In this document: piece after piece, positions 1 through 6,000 of the stretch
Position numbering within the stretch: the first letter of the stretch is position 1
Layout of the letters: every line of letters starts with the position of its first letter
Origin: Thermoplasmata archaeon
Lineage (GTDB): Archaea > Thermoplasmatota > Thermoplasmata > Thermoplasmatales > Thermoplasmataceae
Direction: 5' to 3'
Length of the DNA: 6,742 nt
Assembly: GCA_021806345.1 (NCBI GenBank)
Contig: JAJZXP010000338.1
Location: 1 to 6,742 of the forward strand
Notes under the pieces: generated by a model
What the model was told of the DNA's origin: nothing
What the model saw: the letters and a program-made list of their open reading frames with translations, nothing else
The model's database searches: none
Program-made: the position numbers and the translations under genes

Positions 1-91
1 TAGAATAAACTGACATTGAAAGATAATAGTTATATTCAAATGGAATGATCTTTCCATCTGATCTTTCAATGGACACTATGCAGGTAAGCAT
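1..91 (-). CDS. cas6: Cas6-like CRISPR RNA endonuclease, N-terminal fragment (runs off left edge)
   Basis: An ATG at 91-89 on the minus strand opens a frame of 30 codons that stays open to the window edge. The peptide starts MLTCIVSIERSDGK and continues IPFEYNYYLSMSVYS. A first beta strand followed by a 'hydrophobic-P-x-x-Y-N-Y-x-L-x-x-x-(I/V)-Y' segment is the usual N-terminus of the archaeal Cas6 family, whose members cut CRISPR precursor RNA within the repeats using a ferredoxin-like (RAMP) fold. The start is supported by a TATA-like element 19-28 nt upstream (110-119), which fits a leaderless transcript. Catalytic residues and the C-terminal glycine-rich loop lie outside the window and cannot be judged. 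The gene is separated from the thermopsin gene by about 540 bases. The identification rests on 30 residues, so another protein with a similar start cannot be excluded. Confidence 0.6.
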   Translation of the reverse strand, partial: MLTCIVSIERSDGKIIPFEYNYYLSMSVYS

Positions 92-104
92 AAAAATAGA
101 TTAG

Positions 105-120
105 TATTTTATATTTAAAT
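105..120. promoter_or_regulatory. TATA block upstream of the cas6-like gene, possibly bidirectional
   Basis: The stretch TATTTTATATTTAAAT is AT-only and close to symmetric. Read on the minus strand, its TTTAAATATA core (119-110) is centred about 24 nt from the cas6-like ATG. Read on the plus strand, the same block lies about 26 nt before an ATG at 140 that opens a short basic peptide of 16 codons. Both spacings match an archaeal TATA box serving a leaderless start, so one block could serve divergent genes. No convincing factor B recognition element was needed for this call. Confidence 0.5.
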
Positions 121-260
121 GTAACCTCTGATATCCATTATGAGGAGAAAGTTAGTGAAACAAAGAAAGAAAACTCCTGTAAACAGATAACTAGACAAAT
201 ATCAATTTAAGATACGGATAAATTTTTGACGGAAATTGCGAAAAAGACGTGAGGTACGTA

Positions 261-457
261 GTGTCTACAATTATCCATAATACTACTAATACTTTCACTC
301 GACGTGCCCTTGATCTAATCCTTGCGTTCAGTTCCACTACCCTTAGATATATAATTTCAATGCTGTACCCTTACTGAGAAGTGCGTCTGTAACCTTTGTA
401 CCTATTGTGATCATGTTCCTTATGAGAAAATACATCAAAATTGGTCTGCCCCCTTAA
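261..457 (+). pseudogene. Relic of a sugar-type ABC transporter permease (MalG-like C-terminus), frameshifted
   Basis: Two plus-strand frames join into one sensible protein end. Frame one (261-344) reads VSTIIHNTTNTFTRRALDLI then LAFSSTTL. After a shift at about 345-346 the second frame (347-454) reads IYNFNAVPLLRSASVTFVPI then VIMFLMRKYIKIGLPP and stops at 455-457. This resembles the last part of MalG/UgpE-type permeases: a segment like 'F..AL.LI...TTLP..IYNF', then 'aAsv...P.li.fl...kYi..Gl' forming the last membrane helix. A full permease is about 270-300 residues, so most of the gene is missing. Upstream, the ATG at 140 gives a basic 16-residue peptide (MRRKLVKQRKKTPVNR) that could be a remnant of its N-terminus, but nothing connects the two. 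The family match is from memory of the pattern, not from a search; chance resemblance remains possible. Confidence 0.42.
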
Positions 458-608
458 ATAATGAGACAAGGTAGTCCTGGTAATGCTGGATATATATTTA
501 GTGTCTTATTATATAAATCATTTCCACTTTATATTACGCAAGTATTGCTTTGACTGTTTGATGGTGAGATGTGGCATTTATCCAATTAAAATAAACCAGC
601 CAAACTAG
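458..608. other. AT-rich intergenic stretch with no gene
   Basis: With the relic before it, this completes the roughly 540-base gap between the cas6-like and thermopsin genes. It has TATA-like motifs at about 490-500 and 509-518 that could work on either strand, but no start codon followed by a convincing protein lies at the right distance. I see no tRNA, repeat array or insertion sequence end here. Confidence 0.5.
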
Positions 609-622
609 AGAAAAAAGAAAAT
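608..622 (-). terminator. T-rich terminator of the thermopsin gene
   Basis: About a dozen bases past the thermopsin stop codon, the minus strand reads ATTTTCTTTTTTCTC. A pyrimidine tract with a run of six T and a run of four T and no strong hairpin is the ordinary archaeal intrinsic terminator form. Confidence 0.55.
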
Positions 623-633
623 GGTAGAGGAAA

Positions 634-2847
634 TTATTTCCTCTTCTTCACCATTATCGTTACAACCGCGCCAACAACAGCAACTGCCGCTACAGCGCCT
701 ATGATTATGTAGAGATCTGTGTTCGATGTTGGGGTCGAAGCCCTTTTTGGTGGTGGAGGAGTTGTTGAAGGTACAGAGGAGAATGTTATGGATTGTGTTA
801 CGTTCTTTCCGTTGATGCTGATGGAACCTGAAGAGCTAGATATGTTGTATCCTGATATACTACCTATTGTGTATGAGTATGTTCCATTCTGAAGCGAGAA
901 GGTAATTGTGTTTGTTGTGGACGATAATGTTGTCCCGTTCAAGGTCACAGACCATGAGGTTCCCGAGGGGAGACCGGATTCTGTGAAGGCTACAGTATAT
1001 AACTTTACAAAGTTCACTGGTTCAGATATCGTGGAACCATCAACTTTGATCGATCCTGAAGAGACAGAGGGTTTGTATGAATGATCCGAGGTTGATATAG
1101 TGTAGGAGAATGTTCCATTCGGTTCAGAGAATGATATTGTACCTGTCGTGGATGAGAATTTTTGGCCGTTGCTTAGATTCACGTACCATGTCGATCCTGA
1201 GGGGAGACCAGATTCTGTAAACGTTACAAAGGATGTAACCTCCTTGAATGCGACAACTATTGTCGCTGGTGAAGAACCATCAACTGTCAACGATCCCGAG
1301 GAAGGGGATGGTTCGTATATCTTGTCCGAAGTTGCTATTGTGTATGTGTAGGATCCGTTCGTCAATAAGAAAGAGTAAGATGATCCTGAGATTGCTCCGG
1401 AATCGTAAACAGTACCATTGCTTTCCGTGACGTTTACGTACCACATCCCTCCAGGTTGTAGACCGGATTCCGTGAAAGTCGAAGTGTAAATAGCAGCACT
1501 ATTAAGTGCAAGGTACTGACCAGCTGATAAATTGAAATCTCCATGAGCTAAGAGAACACCTTTTGAACTGTACAGTTCCCACATATAATGTCCGGGAACA
1601 AGTGTTACGTTGATATCACAATTTATAAATGGATAAGATGTTCCGTTGATTATTAAGGTGCCTGATGGCATATTCGTTGAGACGTTAATTATTCCTATAT
1701 TTGCTCTGTTGTATATCTGGGTGAGACTGCCGTTGCCGTTAGCGACCTGGGCAAAAAGAGTTCCATTAGTTTTGTAGTACATCCCTAAAGAAACGACATT
1801 GTGAATCCCCTCAGCGGTATCGCTTCCAAAGTTGAACGCATTAACAACCTGTTGGAAGTTGTGTCCGTTCCAATATTCTAACTGCAACTGCAAGTTGGAT
1901 AGGCTGTCATTCGTCTGTGTGCCTCCGCCTGGCCCTCCAAGTATTAGTTCTGCGTCATAGAAGGTATATCCATTAGGTTCGTAATTATAGCCATTGACTA
2001 CAAAACCATAATCTGCAGTTAAATCATAAACAAACTTAAACACCACGTTATCGTATGTGATCCAACCATATCCATCATTGTACATAAATGCTACTTCTGG
2101 TTGGTTGTTTCTCGTGATCAGCGAATCTATTCTGAATTCCACCTTTGCCGTATAATGGAGATCCACATCGTTGCCACTCATTGATGGGGTCGCACAATCG
2201 TAGTAAAAGTGTGTTCCAGATGAATTGGCCACTGTGCCATTTCCGGAGACCGTAGAATTATGCACGTTAGCATTTGGTTCCGATAAATTCCAAACATTAT
2301 CTATGAAGGCGATATTATTGGAACTTGTGTTTAAATCTGCTACATCCTGTACCCAATATACATATTCGGAGGGACCGTTAAAAAATTGTAGATTGATATT
2401 GAGCTGAAACGTCATTCCATGAGGGCCTCCGGTATAGTTGAGGTAGCTTAGCGAGGAATTGTAAGTACTCAGAGAATCGATGTTTACAATTCCCATGAAC
2501 GACGTTGTGTTATATTTATACGGGTTACCGTTTGGACCTATACCATAATCAGCGATACCCATAGGTGCAGGTTCTCTGGAATAGAGAGATAATGGATTTA
2601 CAGCTGAGCCCTTCGCCGAGTTGGCCGGAACACTTCCTATTGGGTATGCGGAAGATGGTACTACATTTGACGTGGTATAGTGTTGATTGATTAGGTTAAA
2701 ATGGTCCTGATGTACGTTCCCGAAAACATTTCCAACGTCAGAACGCCCAGAGACAGGGACAACAGAAACTAAAAGGAATACAGTTAAAAAAACAATAACA
2801 ATAATCTTAGAATAAAACAAATCTCTTTTTACTAATACATTTTTCAT
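634..2847 (-). CDS. Thermopsin-family (peptidase A5) acid protease, membrane-anchored, with three C-terminal beta-repeats
   Basis: The 737-residue protein is predicted to be secreted and held on the outer face of the membrane, where thermopsins cleave proteins at low pH. A basic start and hydrophobic segment (about 14-33) form a signal peptide. The thermopsin region spans roughly 83-450 and opens with the family hallmark EPAPMGIADYGIG (92-104); catalytic residues of this family are not settled, so activity cannot be read off. Three repeats of about 77 residues follow (455-536, 538-614, 616-691), each starting with a FTESGL motif and ending in an SSGS..(V/I).G motif. A Pro/Thr-rich stalk (about 693-711), one helix (712-733) and KKRK make a C-terminal anchor. 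There are over 20 N-x-S/T sequons, suggesting dense N-glycosylation, and just two cysteines (218, 410). It is more than twice the length of the classic 340-residue Sulfolobus precursor. The ATG sits about 24 nt from a TATA box. Confidence 0.9.
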   Translation of the reverse strand: MKNVLVKRDLFYSKIIVIVFLTVFLLVSVVPVSGRSDVGNVFGNVHQDHFNLINQHYTTSNVVPSSAYPIGSVPANSAKGSAVNPLSLYSREPAPMGIADYGIGPNGNPYKYNTTSFMGIVNIDSLSTYNSSLSYLNYTGGPHGMTFQLNINLQFFNGPSEYVYWVQDVADLNTSSNNIAFIDNVWNLSEPNANVHNSTVSGNGTVANSSGTHFYYDCATPSMSGNDVDLHYTAKVEFRIDSLITRNNQPEVAFMYNDGYGWITYDNVVFKFVYDLTADYGFVVNGYNYEPNGYTFYDAELILGGPGGGTQTNDSLSNLQLQLEYWNGHNFQQVVNAFNFGSDTAEGIHNVVSLGMYYKTNGTLFAQVANGNGSLTQIYNRANIGIINVSTNMPSGTLIINGTSYPFINCDINVTLVPGHYMWELYSSKGVLLAHGDFNLSAGQYLALNSAAIYTSTFTESGLQPGGMWYVNVTESNGTVYDSGAISGSSYSFLLTNGSYTYTIATSDKIYEPSPSSGSLTVDGSSPATIVVAFKEVTSFVTFTESGLPSGSTWYVNLSNGQKFSSTTGTISFSEPNGTFSYTISTSDHSYKPSVSSGSIKVDGSTISEPVNFVKLYTVAFTESGLPSGTSWSVTLNGTTLSSTTNTITFSLQNGTYSYTIGSISGYNISSSSGSISINGKNVTQSITFSSVPSTTPPPPKRASTPTSNTDLYIIIGAVAAVAVVGAVVTIMVKKRK
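775..1485 (-). repeat. Three tandem repeat units in the thermopsin gene
   Basis: Units of about 77 codons lie at 1240-1485, 1006-1236 and 775-1002 (minus strand). The proteins share FTESGL(P/Q)(P/S)G..W.V, an NG(S/T)(Y/F).YTI core and a terminal SSGS motif. DNA identity is also retained: the 20-mer at 965-984 differs from that at 1199-1218 at one base, 234 bases (78 codons) apart, while the first unit has diverged more. Such beta-sandwich repeats are common spacers in surface proteins of Thermoplasmata. Confidence 0.85.
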
Positions 2848-2867
2848 TGAATATAATACATCCTGAG

Positions 2868-2880
2868 TTATTAAATTTGT
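2868..2880 (-). promoter_or_regulatory. Thermopsin gene promoter (TATA box with upstream ACAAA)
   Basis: On the minus strand ACAAATTTAATAA precedes the thermopsin ATG. The TTTAATAA core (2875-2868) is centred 24-25 nt from the A of ATG, so transcription should begin at or very near the start codon. The A-rich ACAAA just upstream is in the place of the factor B recognition element. No ribosome binding site is seen or needed. Confidence 0.6.
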
Positions 2881-2894
2881 CGGTAATTTTCGGT

Positions 2895-3130
2895 CTTGGG
2901 TAATGTTTAAAGTAACCCCTTATCAATCGGATATAAATTTTTCGTGATCCAGCTCCTGCATCCGGCCATAACTGCAATAAGAACTCTTACGTATGAAGCT
3001 TCTTTCAGGCTTCCAGTACATAAATGCAATACCTATAGACCTGCCCATGATAAACTTAGAATAATTTATGATCTTTGTAAGAACAAAGAAATGAAGGAAC
3101 GAACTAACCAAAATACGTTATATGGGATGA
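2895..3130. other. Intergenic stretch without a supported gene
   Basis: Part of the 370-base gap between the thermopsin gene and the small membrane protein gene. Both strands carry open frames of 60-70 codons (2923-3111 minus, 2944-3153 plus), but neither has a recognisable motif, hydrophobic pattern or convincing start, and they lie over each other. An AT-rich GGATATAAATTT block at 2929-2940 is TATA-like on both strands and might be a second, more distant promoter for the thermopsin gene; that is only a possibility. Confidence 0.45.
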
Positions 3131-3150
3131 TTTGTCAAAAAAAATGTCAA
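3131..3150 (-). terminator. T8 terminator of the 125-residue membrane protein gene
   Basis: The minus strand reads TTGACATTTTTTTTGACAAA about 70 bases past the stop codon. A run of eight T is the longest pyrimidine tract in the window and a good archaeal terminator. The hexamer TTGACA occurs on both sides of the run as a direct repeat. Confidence 0.55.
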
Positions 3151-3217
3151 TAACTACTTCCATTGATCGAATTACGTAAAAATTTCGGAAAACTTCTTTG
3201 GAAATAAGACAAAATCA

Positions 3218-3595
3218 TCAGCGGTTTTCTGACTTTTGGGACTTGTTTGTGGAAACAATCCGCCACCTGATGAATACTAGCGAAAGAGCAAATATTATCA
3301 ATAGAATGAGCAAATAGGGTATGCTGAAAACCGTTATAGCGGAAGAATAAAACATAATACCGAATCCGAATACATAATATGTCCATATGAAGGCCCTAAG
3401 AATAACGTTTCTTCCTATAAACGCATAAAGGAAGTATCCAACAAGAGAAAACACGACCGAGATTATTCCGACATATATACCAGCAATAAATCGGTCGGCG
3501 ATTGAGATAAGAATATAATAAAACAACAGAGCCGCGAAGATAGTGAGAACAACCGCAATTGCGGTAGAAATTGATGATTTAGAATTTATTTCCAT
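3218..3595 (-). CDS. Small four-helix integral membrane protein, function unknown
   Basis: I do not recognise this 125-residue protein. It has a short polar start, four hydrophobic segments at about 9-32, 36-60, 65-87 and 90-110, and a basic, polar C-terminal tail (RWRIVSTNKSQKSENR). The hydrophobic stretches contain many aromatic residues and few charges; there are no cysteines, histidines or obvious catalytic or metal-binding motifs. The positive tail suggests a cytoplasmic C-terminus. The start is well supported: a TATA box (3617-3624) lies about 25 nt before the ATG, giving a leaderless transcript, and a T8 terminator follows, so it is probably a single-gene unit even though it follows the DUF2079 gene on the same strand with a 135-base gap. 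The pattern of hydrophobic codons makes a real gene likely. Confidence 0.7.
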   Translation of the reverse strand: MEINSKSSISTAIAVVLTIFAALLFYYILISIADRFIAGIYVGIISVVFSLVGYFLYAFIGRNVILRAFIWTYYVFGFGIMFYSSAITVFSIPYLLILLIIFALSLVFIRWRIVSTNKSQKSENR

Positions 3596-3614
3596 TATAC
3601 AAGAATTATGTATA

Positions 3615-3625
3615 CCAATATAAAG
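3615..3625 (-). promoter_or_regulatory. Promoter of the 125-residue membrane protein gene
   Basis: On the minus strand the sequence CTTTATATTGG has a near-consensus archaeal TATA core (TTTATATT, 3624-3617) centred 25 nt from the ATG. The expected transcript starts at the ATG or within a base or two of it. Confidence 0.65.
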
Positions 3626-3725
3626 TAATAGGTACTGCCCTTTTTAGGAATTAGTTACGAGTTTTGTTATACCCATCTTACATGATCATTTAACGGTTAA
3701 AACTGACCGACTTTTCACTGAATTA

Positions 3726-3739
3726 ATAAGCTAGCTTAT
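3726..3739. repeat. 14-base perfect palindrome over the DUF2079 stop codon
   Basis: ATAAGCTAGCTTAT equals its own reverse complement and includes the TAG stop (3733-3731, minus). It could fold as a five-pair stem with a CTAG loop at the mRNA end or bind a dimeric protein. There is no T tract after it, so it is not a clear terminator, and the minus strand from here to 3600 lacks one. Confidence 0.45.
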
Positions 3740-5749
3740 GACTTGAACAATTCTGGCCTGTTCCAGAAACATATTAGGAGGCATATTTACAGTATGAACC
3801 GTAATGATGACATTTTGGAGGATGTAATTGGTCAAGAGATTAAACCTAACCCTGCCTGACGACGTTGTGGAAAGATTCACATACGCTGTAGAATTTTTGG
3901 TAATCGTATTGAGATTCGCAGAGATATTGATCTCTGACTTGTAGCGGTATGCTGAGTTTCCTTCGGGAACATTCAGTGAAATCGTATAATTTCCTGGTAG
4001 CAGATCCGGAATAAAAAGATAGCCCTTTTCAGAGATGTTGTTCCCTGAAACAGCAGATTGGTCCGAATGAAATTCCAGAGACTCGTTAAGAGGAATAATA
4101 GTCTCTGGCGCAGTTAGCTGGCCCTTCCTTATGATCAGAATAGAATAGTCGGAGTACTCTGCCATTATTTTCCAGCCATTCTGCAAATAGGAATTTGCAT
4201 AACTATTGAGGCTAGAACCGAGGCTATAAGAATTCGCCCATGAATTAGAGGATTGAACCACAACATAGCTAAAATTTCCAAGATTTGACCCAATGGTGTT
4301 CGAATAGGGCGTCGAGTCAGCATGCACATAGTTGGAGAAATACGGCATGATATTATTCTGCGTAAGAATATATGCATTTGTCGGAATATCTTTTCGGACT
4401 TCCAGAATGAAATTCAAAGCCGGAGTACTCCTGTAATCATAAACGCTATAAAGATTACCGTGTGAATTCCCAACATAGATGCTCTGAGGAGAAATTGGGG
4501 AAAATGGGATCGATATAAGAATGGAAGCAATGACGACTGCAGATATCCCTGGCACATAATTTTTCAAAAGTTTCTTTAGACGCGTTGCTTTAGCCTTCCC
4601 AATCCAGTCCATTAACCAAATAACTGAAAAGGGAAGAGCTACATAGAACATTGGTTGAATCATCGAGGAATACTGGTACCCAAGGATATAGTAAGGTGAA
4701 TAGCCGGAGAATATTGCGAATGACAAAAATGGTATAATAGGAATTAAGGCTGGAAGGTACAAAATTGAAATTATCCCCGTAGTACCTATAACAATGAGAA
4801 AAAAGTATATCTTGCTAAGATAGTTTGTTCCTACAAAGCCGAGAACATAAGCAGGAGATCTAAAAAGTGTTATCAATAACCCGATTGGCGTCGAGGCTGC
4901 CGATTCAATTTGACTGGTCGGTGGAAGGAGTGGCAGATGCGAAAGGCCCATCGATAAACCTTCATGGAAACCGACCAGTATCATTCCTTTTGCCAGTCCA
5001 GACAGGATCAGGTAGATGAATAGAACAACAAAAGATAAAAACAAAACTGTTAACTGATATTTTCGGCTTTTATTGGGTTTCCACTCCAGATAGTCTGCCT
5101 CTCTTCTCATGAGATAGAATTCAAAAACCAGTAGAAATGCAACAATGTATATGAAGTTGGAATGAAGAGAAACTATTAAGGCAAGACTTACCAAGTGGAT
5201 TATTTTCTTCCCGATCAAGAATGAATCTATTGCAAGAAAGTAGAAGAAGGGAAGAAATGAAAGGAAGTGAAAGTCAAACATTACAGAACCAAATGTCAGC
5301 GGTGAAATAAGGTATGATAAGGATATCATACTCGATATCAACAATGAGTACCTAAGATCCGTAATCCTCTTCTTTAGAATTCTGAAAGATAGATCGAAAA
5401 GGATCACGGCAGAAAAAGACAGAAAAAAACTTTGCAATATTAGAAGGGAAATTGGTGTGGGAAAAACCTTGTAAAGAGGAACGAGAAAGAATATGAACGG
5501 TTGAAAGTGAATTGCAAGGAGGTTCTCACCAAGAAGAAAAGAATAGAAGGATTTTCCGGAAATATAACTCGACAGAACCTGCGCATGTAGGCCAAGATCC
5601 CACGCAGTCGCACTCAAAGAATCGTACCTCAGCACGGAGAAGTAAGAATAGACAACAAAGAATATTGCAGAAAGCGCCACAGCAATAGAAAGGGCACAAT
5701 GATCTGAAGTCAAGGATCGATAGACTTTAGAGAAAAAATTCTTGAACAT
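3731..5749 (-). CDS. DUF2079 family polytopic membrane protein (GT-C glycosyltransferase-like)
   Basis: The 672-residue protein has roughly ten membrane helices in residues 1-415 and an extracytoplasmic C-terminal part. Family features include the first loop with AWDLGLHAQVL (49-59), where the acidic residue sits where GT-C enzymes place a metal or donor-binding aspartate, then LLAIHFQPF (77-85) before LVPLYKVFPTPISLLILQ, and MFDFHFLSFLPFFY (157-170). GYQYSSMIQP (357-366) precedes a late helix. After the helices, DIPTNAYILTQNNIMPYFSN (454-473) and YVVVQ (495-499) resemble the usual soluble core; residues about 550-672 look like an added beta-rich domain with several N-x-S/T sites. GT-C proteins transfer sugars from lipid carriers to extracytoplasmic acceptors; for DUF2079 this activity is inferred from fold relationship, not shown. 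Where related proteins tend to have an acidic pair after the DFH helix, I see LHSN (195-198), which may matter for activity. The gene has its own promoter. Confidence 0.82.
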   Translation of the reverse strand: MFKNFFSKVYRSLTSDHCALSIAVALSAIFFVVYSYFSVLRYDSLSATAWDLGLHAQVLSSYISGKSFYSFLLGENLLAIHFQPFIFFLVPLYKVFPTPISLLILQSFFLSFSAVILFDLSFRILKKRITDLRYSLLISSMISLSYLISPLTFGSVMFDFHFLSFLPFFYFLAIDSFLIGKKIIHLVSLALIVSLHSNFIYIVAFLLVFEFYLMRREADYLEWKPNKSRKYQLTVLFLSFVVLFIYLILSGLAKGMILVGFHEGLSMGLSHLPLLPPTSQIESAASTPIGLLITLFRSPAYVLGFVGTNYLSKIYFFLIVIGTTGIISILYLPALIPIIPFLSFAIFSGYSPYYILGYQYSSMIQPMFYVALPFSVIWLMDWIGKAKATRLKKLLKNYVPGISAVVIASILISIPFSPISPQSIYVGNSHGNLYSVYDYRSTPALNFILEVRKDIPTNAYILTQNNIMPYFSNYVHADSTPYSNTIGSNLGNFSYVVVQSSNSWANSYSLGSSLNSYANSYLQNGWKIMAEYSDYSILIIRKGQLTAPETIIPLNESLEFHSDQSAVSGNNISEKGYLFIPDLLPGNYTISLNVPEGNSAYRYKSEINISANLNTITKNSTAYVNLSTTSSGRVRFNLLTNYILQNVIITVHTVNMPPNMFLEQARIVQVIS

Positions 5750-5773
5750 CCCGGTGTTATCATGCAGAATTGG

Positions 5774-5784
5774 ATATTAAGTGT
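5774..5784 (-). promoter_or_regulatory. Promoter of the DUF2079 gene
   Basis: The minus strand reads ACACTTAATAT, with a TATA core (TTAATAT, 5780-5774) centred about 28 nt before the ATG at 5749. This predicts a transcript with at most a few bases of leader. It is weaker than the other TATA boxes in the window. Confidence 0.45.
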
Positions 5785-5859
5785 TATTGCTAACTTCGAG
5801 ATGGTTTGCCGCGTGTCCGAGGAGCGACTCACTATCATTTCATCCGGTAAGAGCAAAAA

Positions 5860-5870
5860 CCACAGTGTGG
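5860..5870. promoter_or_regulatory. Inverted repeat CCACA-G-TGTGG in a divergent promoter region
   Basis: This perfect odd palindrome lies between the DUF2079 promoter and the promoter of the plus-strand gene, in an otherwise empty 250-base divergent region. The form and place would suit an operator for a dimeric regulator, but it occurs once and is about 80-100 bases from either TATA box. Confidence 0.25.
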
Positions 5871-5964
5871 AAAATGAAGGAACATTGAACTCACGGCTCA
5901 GAATATACAATTCTTCCAGAAAGTGTATTAAAATTTCAAAAGTTGAAATAAATATAACATAATA

Positions 5965-5980
5965 GCAAATCTTAAATAAG
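5965..5980 (+). promoter_or_regulatory. Promoter of the 174-residue membrane protein gene
   Basis: GCAAAT (5965-5970) followed by CTTAAATAAG (5971-5980) has the form of a factor B recognition element plus TATA box. The TATA core is centred about 25 nt before the ATG at 6001. This decides the start: the in-frame TTG at 5989 would lie upstream of the predicted transcription start and so would not be in the mRNA. Confidence 0.6.
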
Positions 5981-6000
5981 ATTATATATTGTTATTTCTT

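Noticed and set aside
293..373. Three minus-strand motifs of the form AAGGG(T/C)A...TGAA, resembling degenerate CRISPR repeats near the cas6-like gene
   Set aside because: They are spaced only 28 and 33 bases apart, too close for repeat-plus-spacer units, share few positions, and the stretch is better explained as a decayed permease gene on the plus strand.
343..435. Minus-strand open frame of 30 codons starting MYFLIRNMITIG
   Set aside because: Short, no promoter at the right distance, no recognisable motif, and it lies opposite the better supported permease relic.
1148..2407. Plus-strand open frames of 60-67 codons opposite the thermopsin gene
   Set aside because: They are antisense shadows of a clearly coding sequence with signal peptide, domain and anchor.
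2923..3153. Overlapping open frames of 62 (minus) and 69 (plus, GTG start) codons between the thermopsin and small membrane protein genes
   Set aside because: Mixed composition with no domain, no hydrophobic or repeat pattern, overlap on opposite strands, and the plus frame would run through the T8 terminator of the neighbouring gene.
5804..5865. Possible tRNA-like stretch around GCCGCGTGTCCGAGGAGC
   Set aside because: No acceptor stem pairing, no TTC-arm sequence and no anticodon stem could be drawn.
5762..5962. Plus-strand open frame of 66 codons in the divergent promoter region
   Set aside because: It overlaps the DUF2079 promoter and a minus-strand frame of similar size, has no recognisable motif, and has no promoter of its own at the expected spacing.
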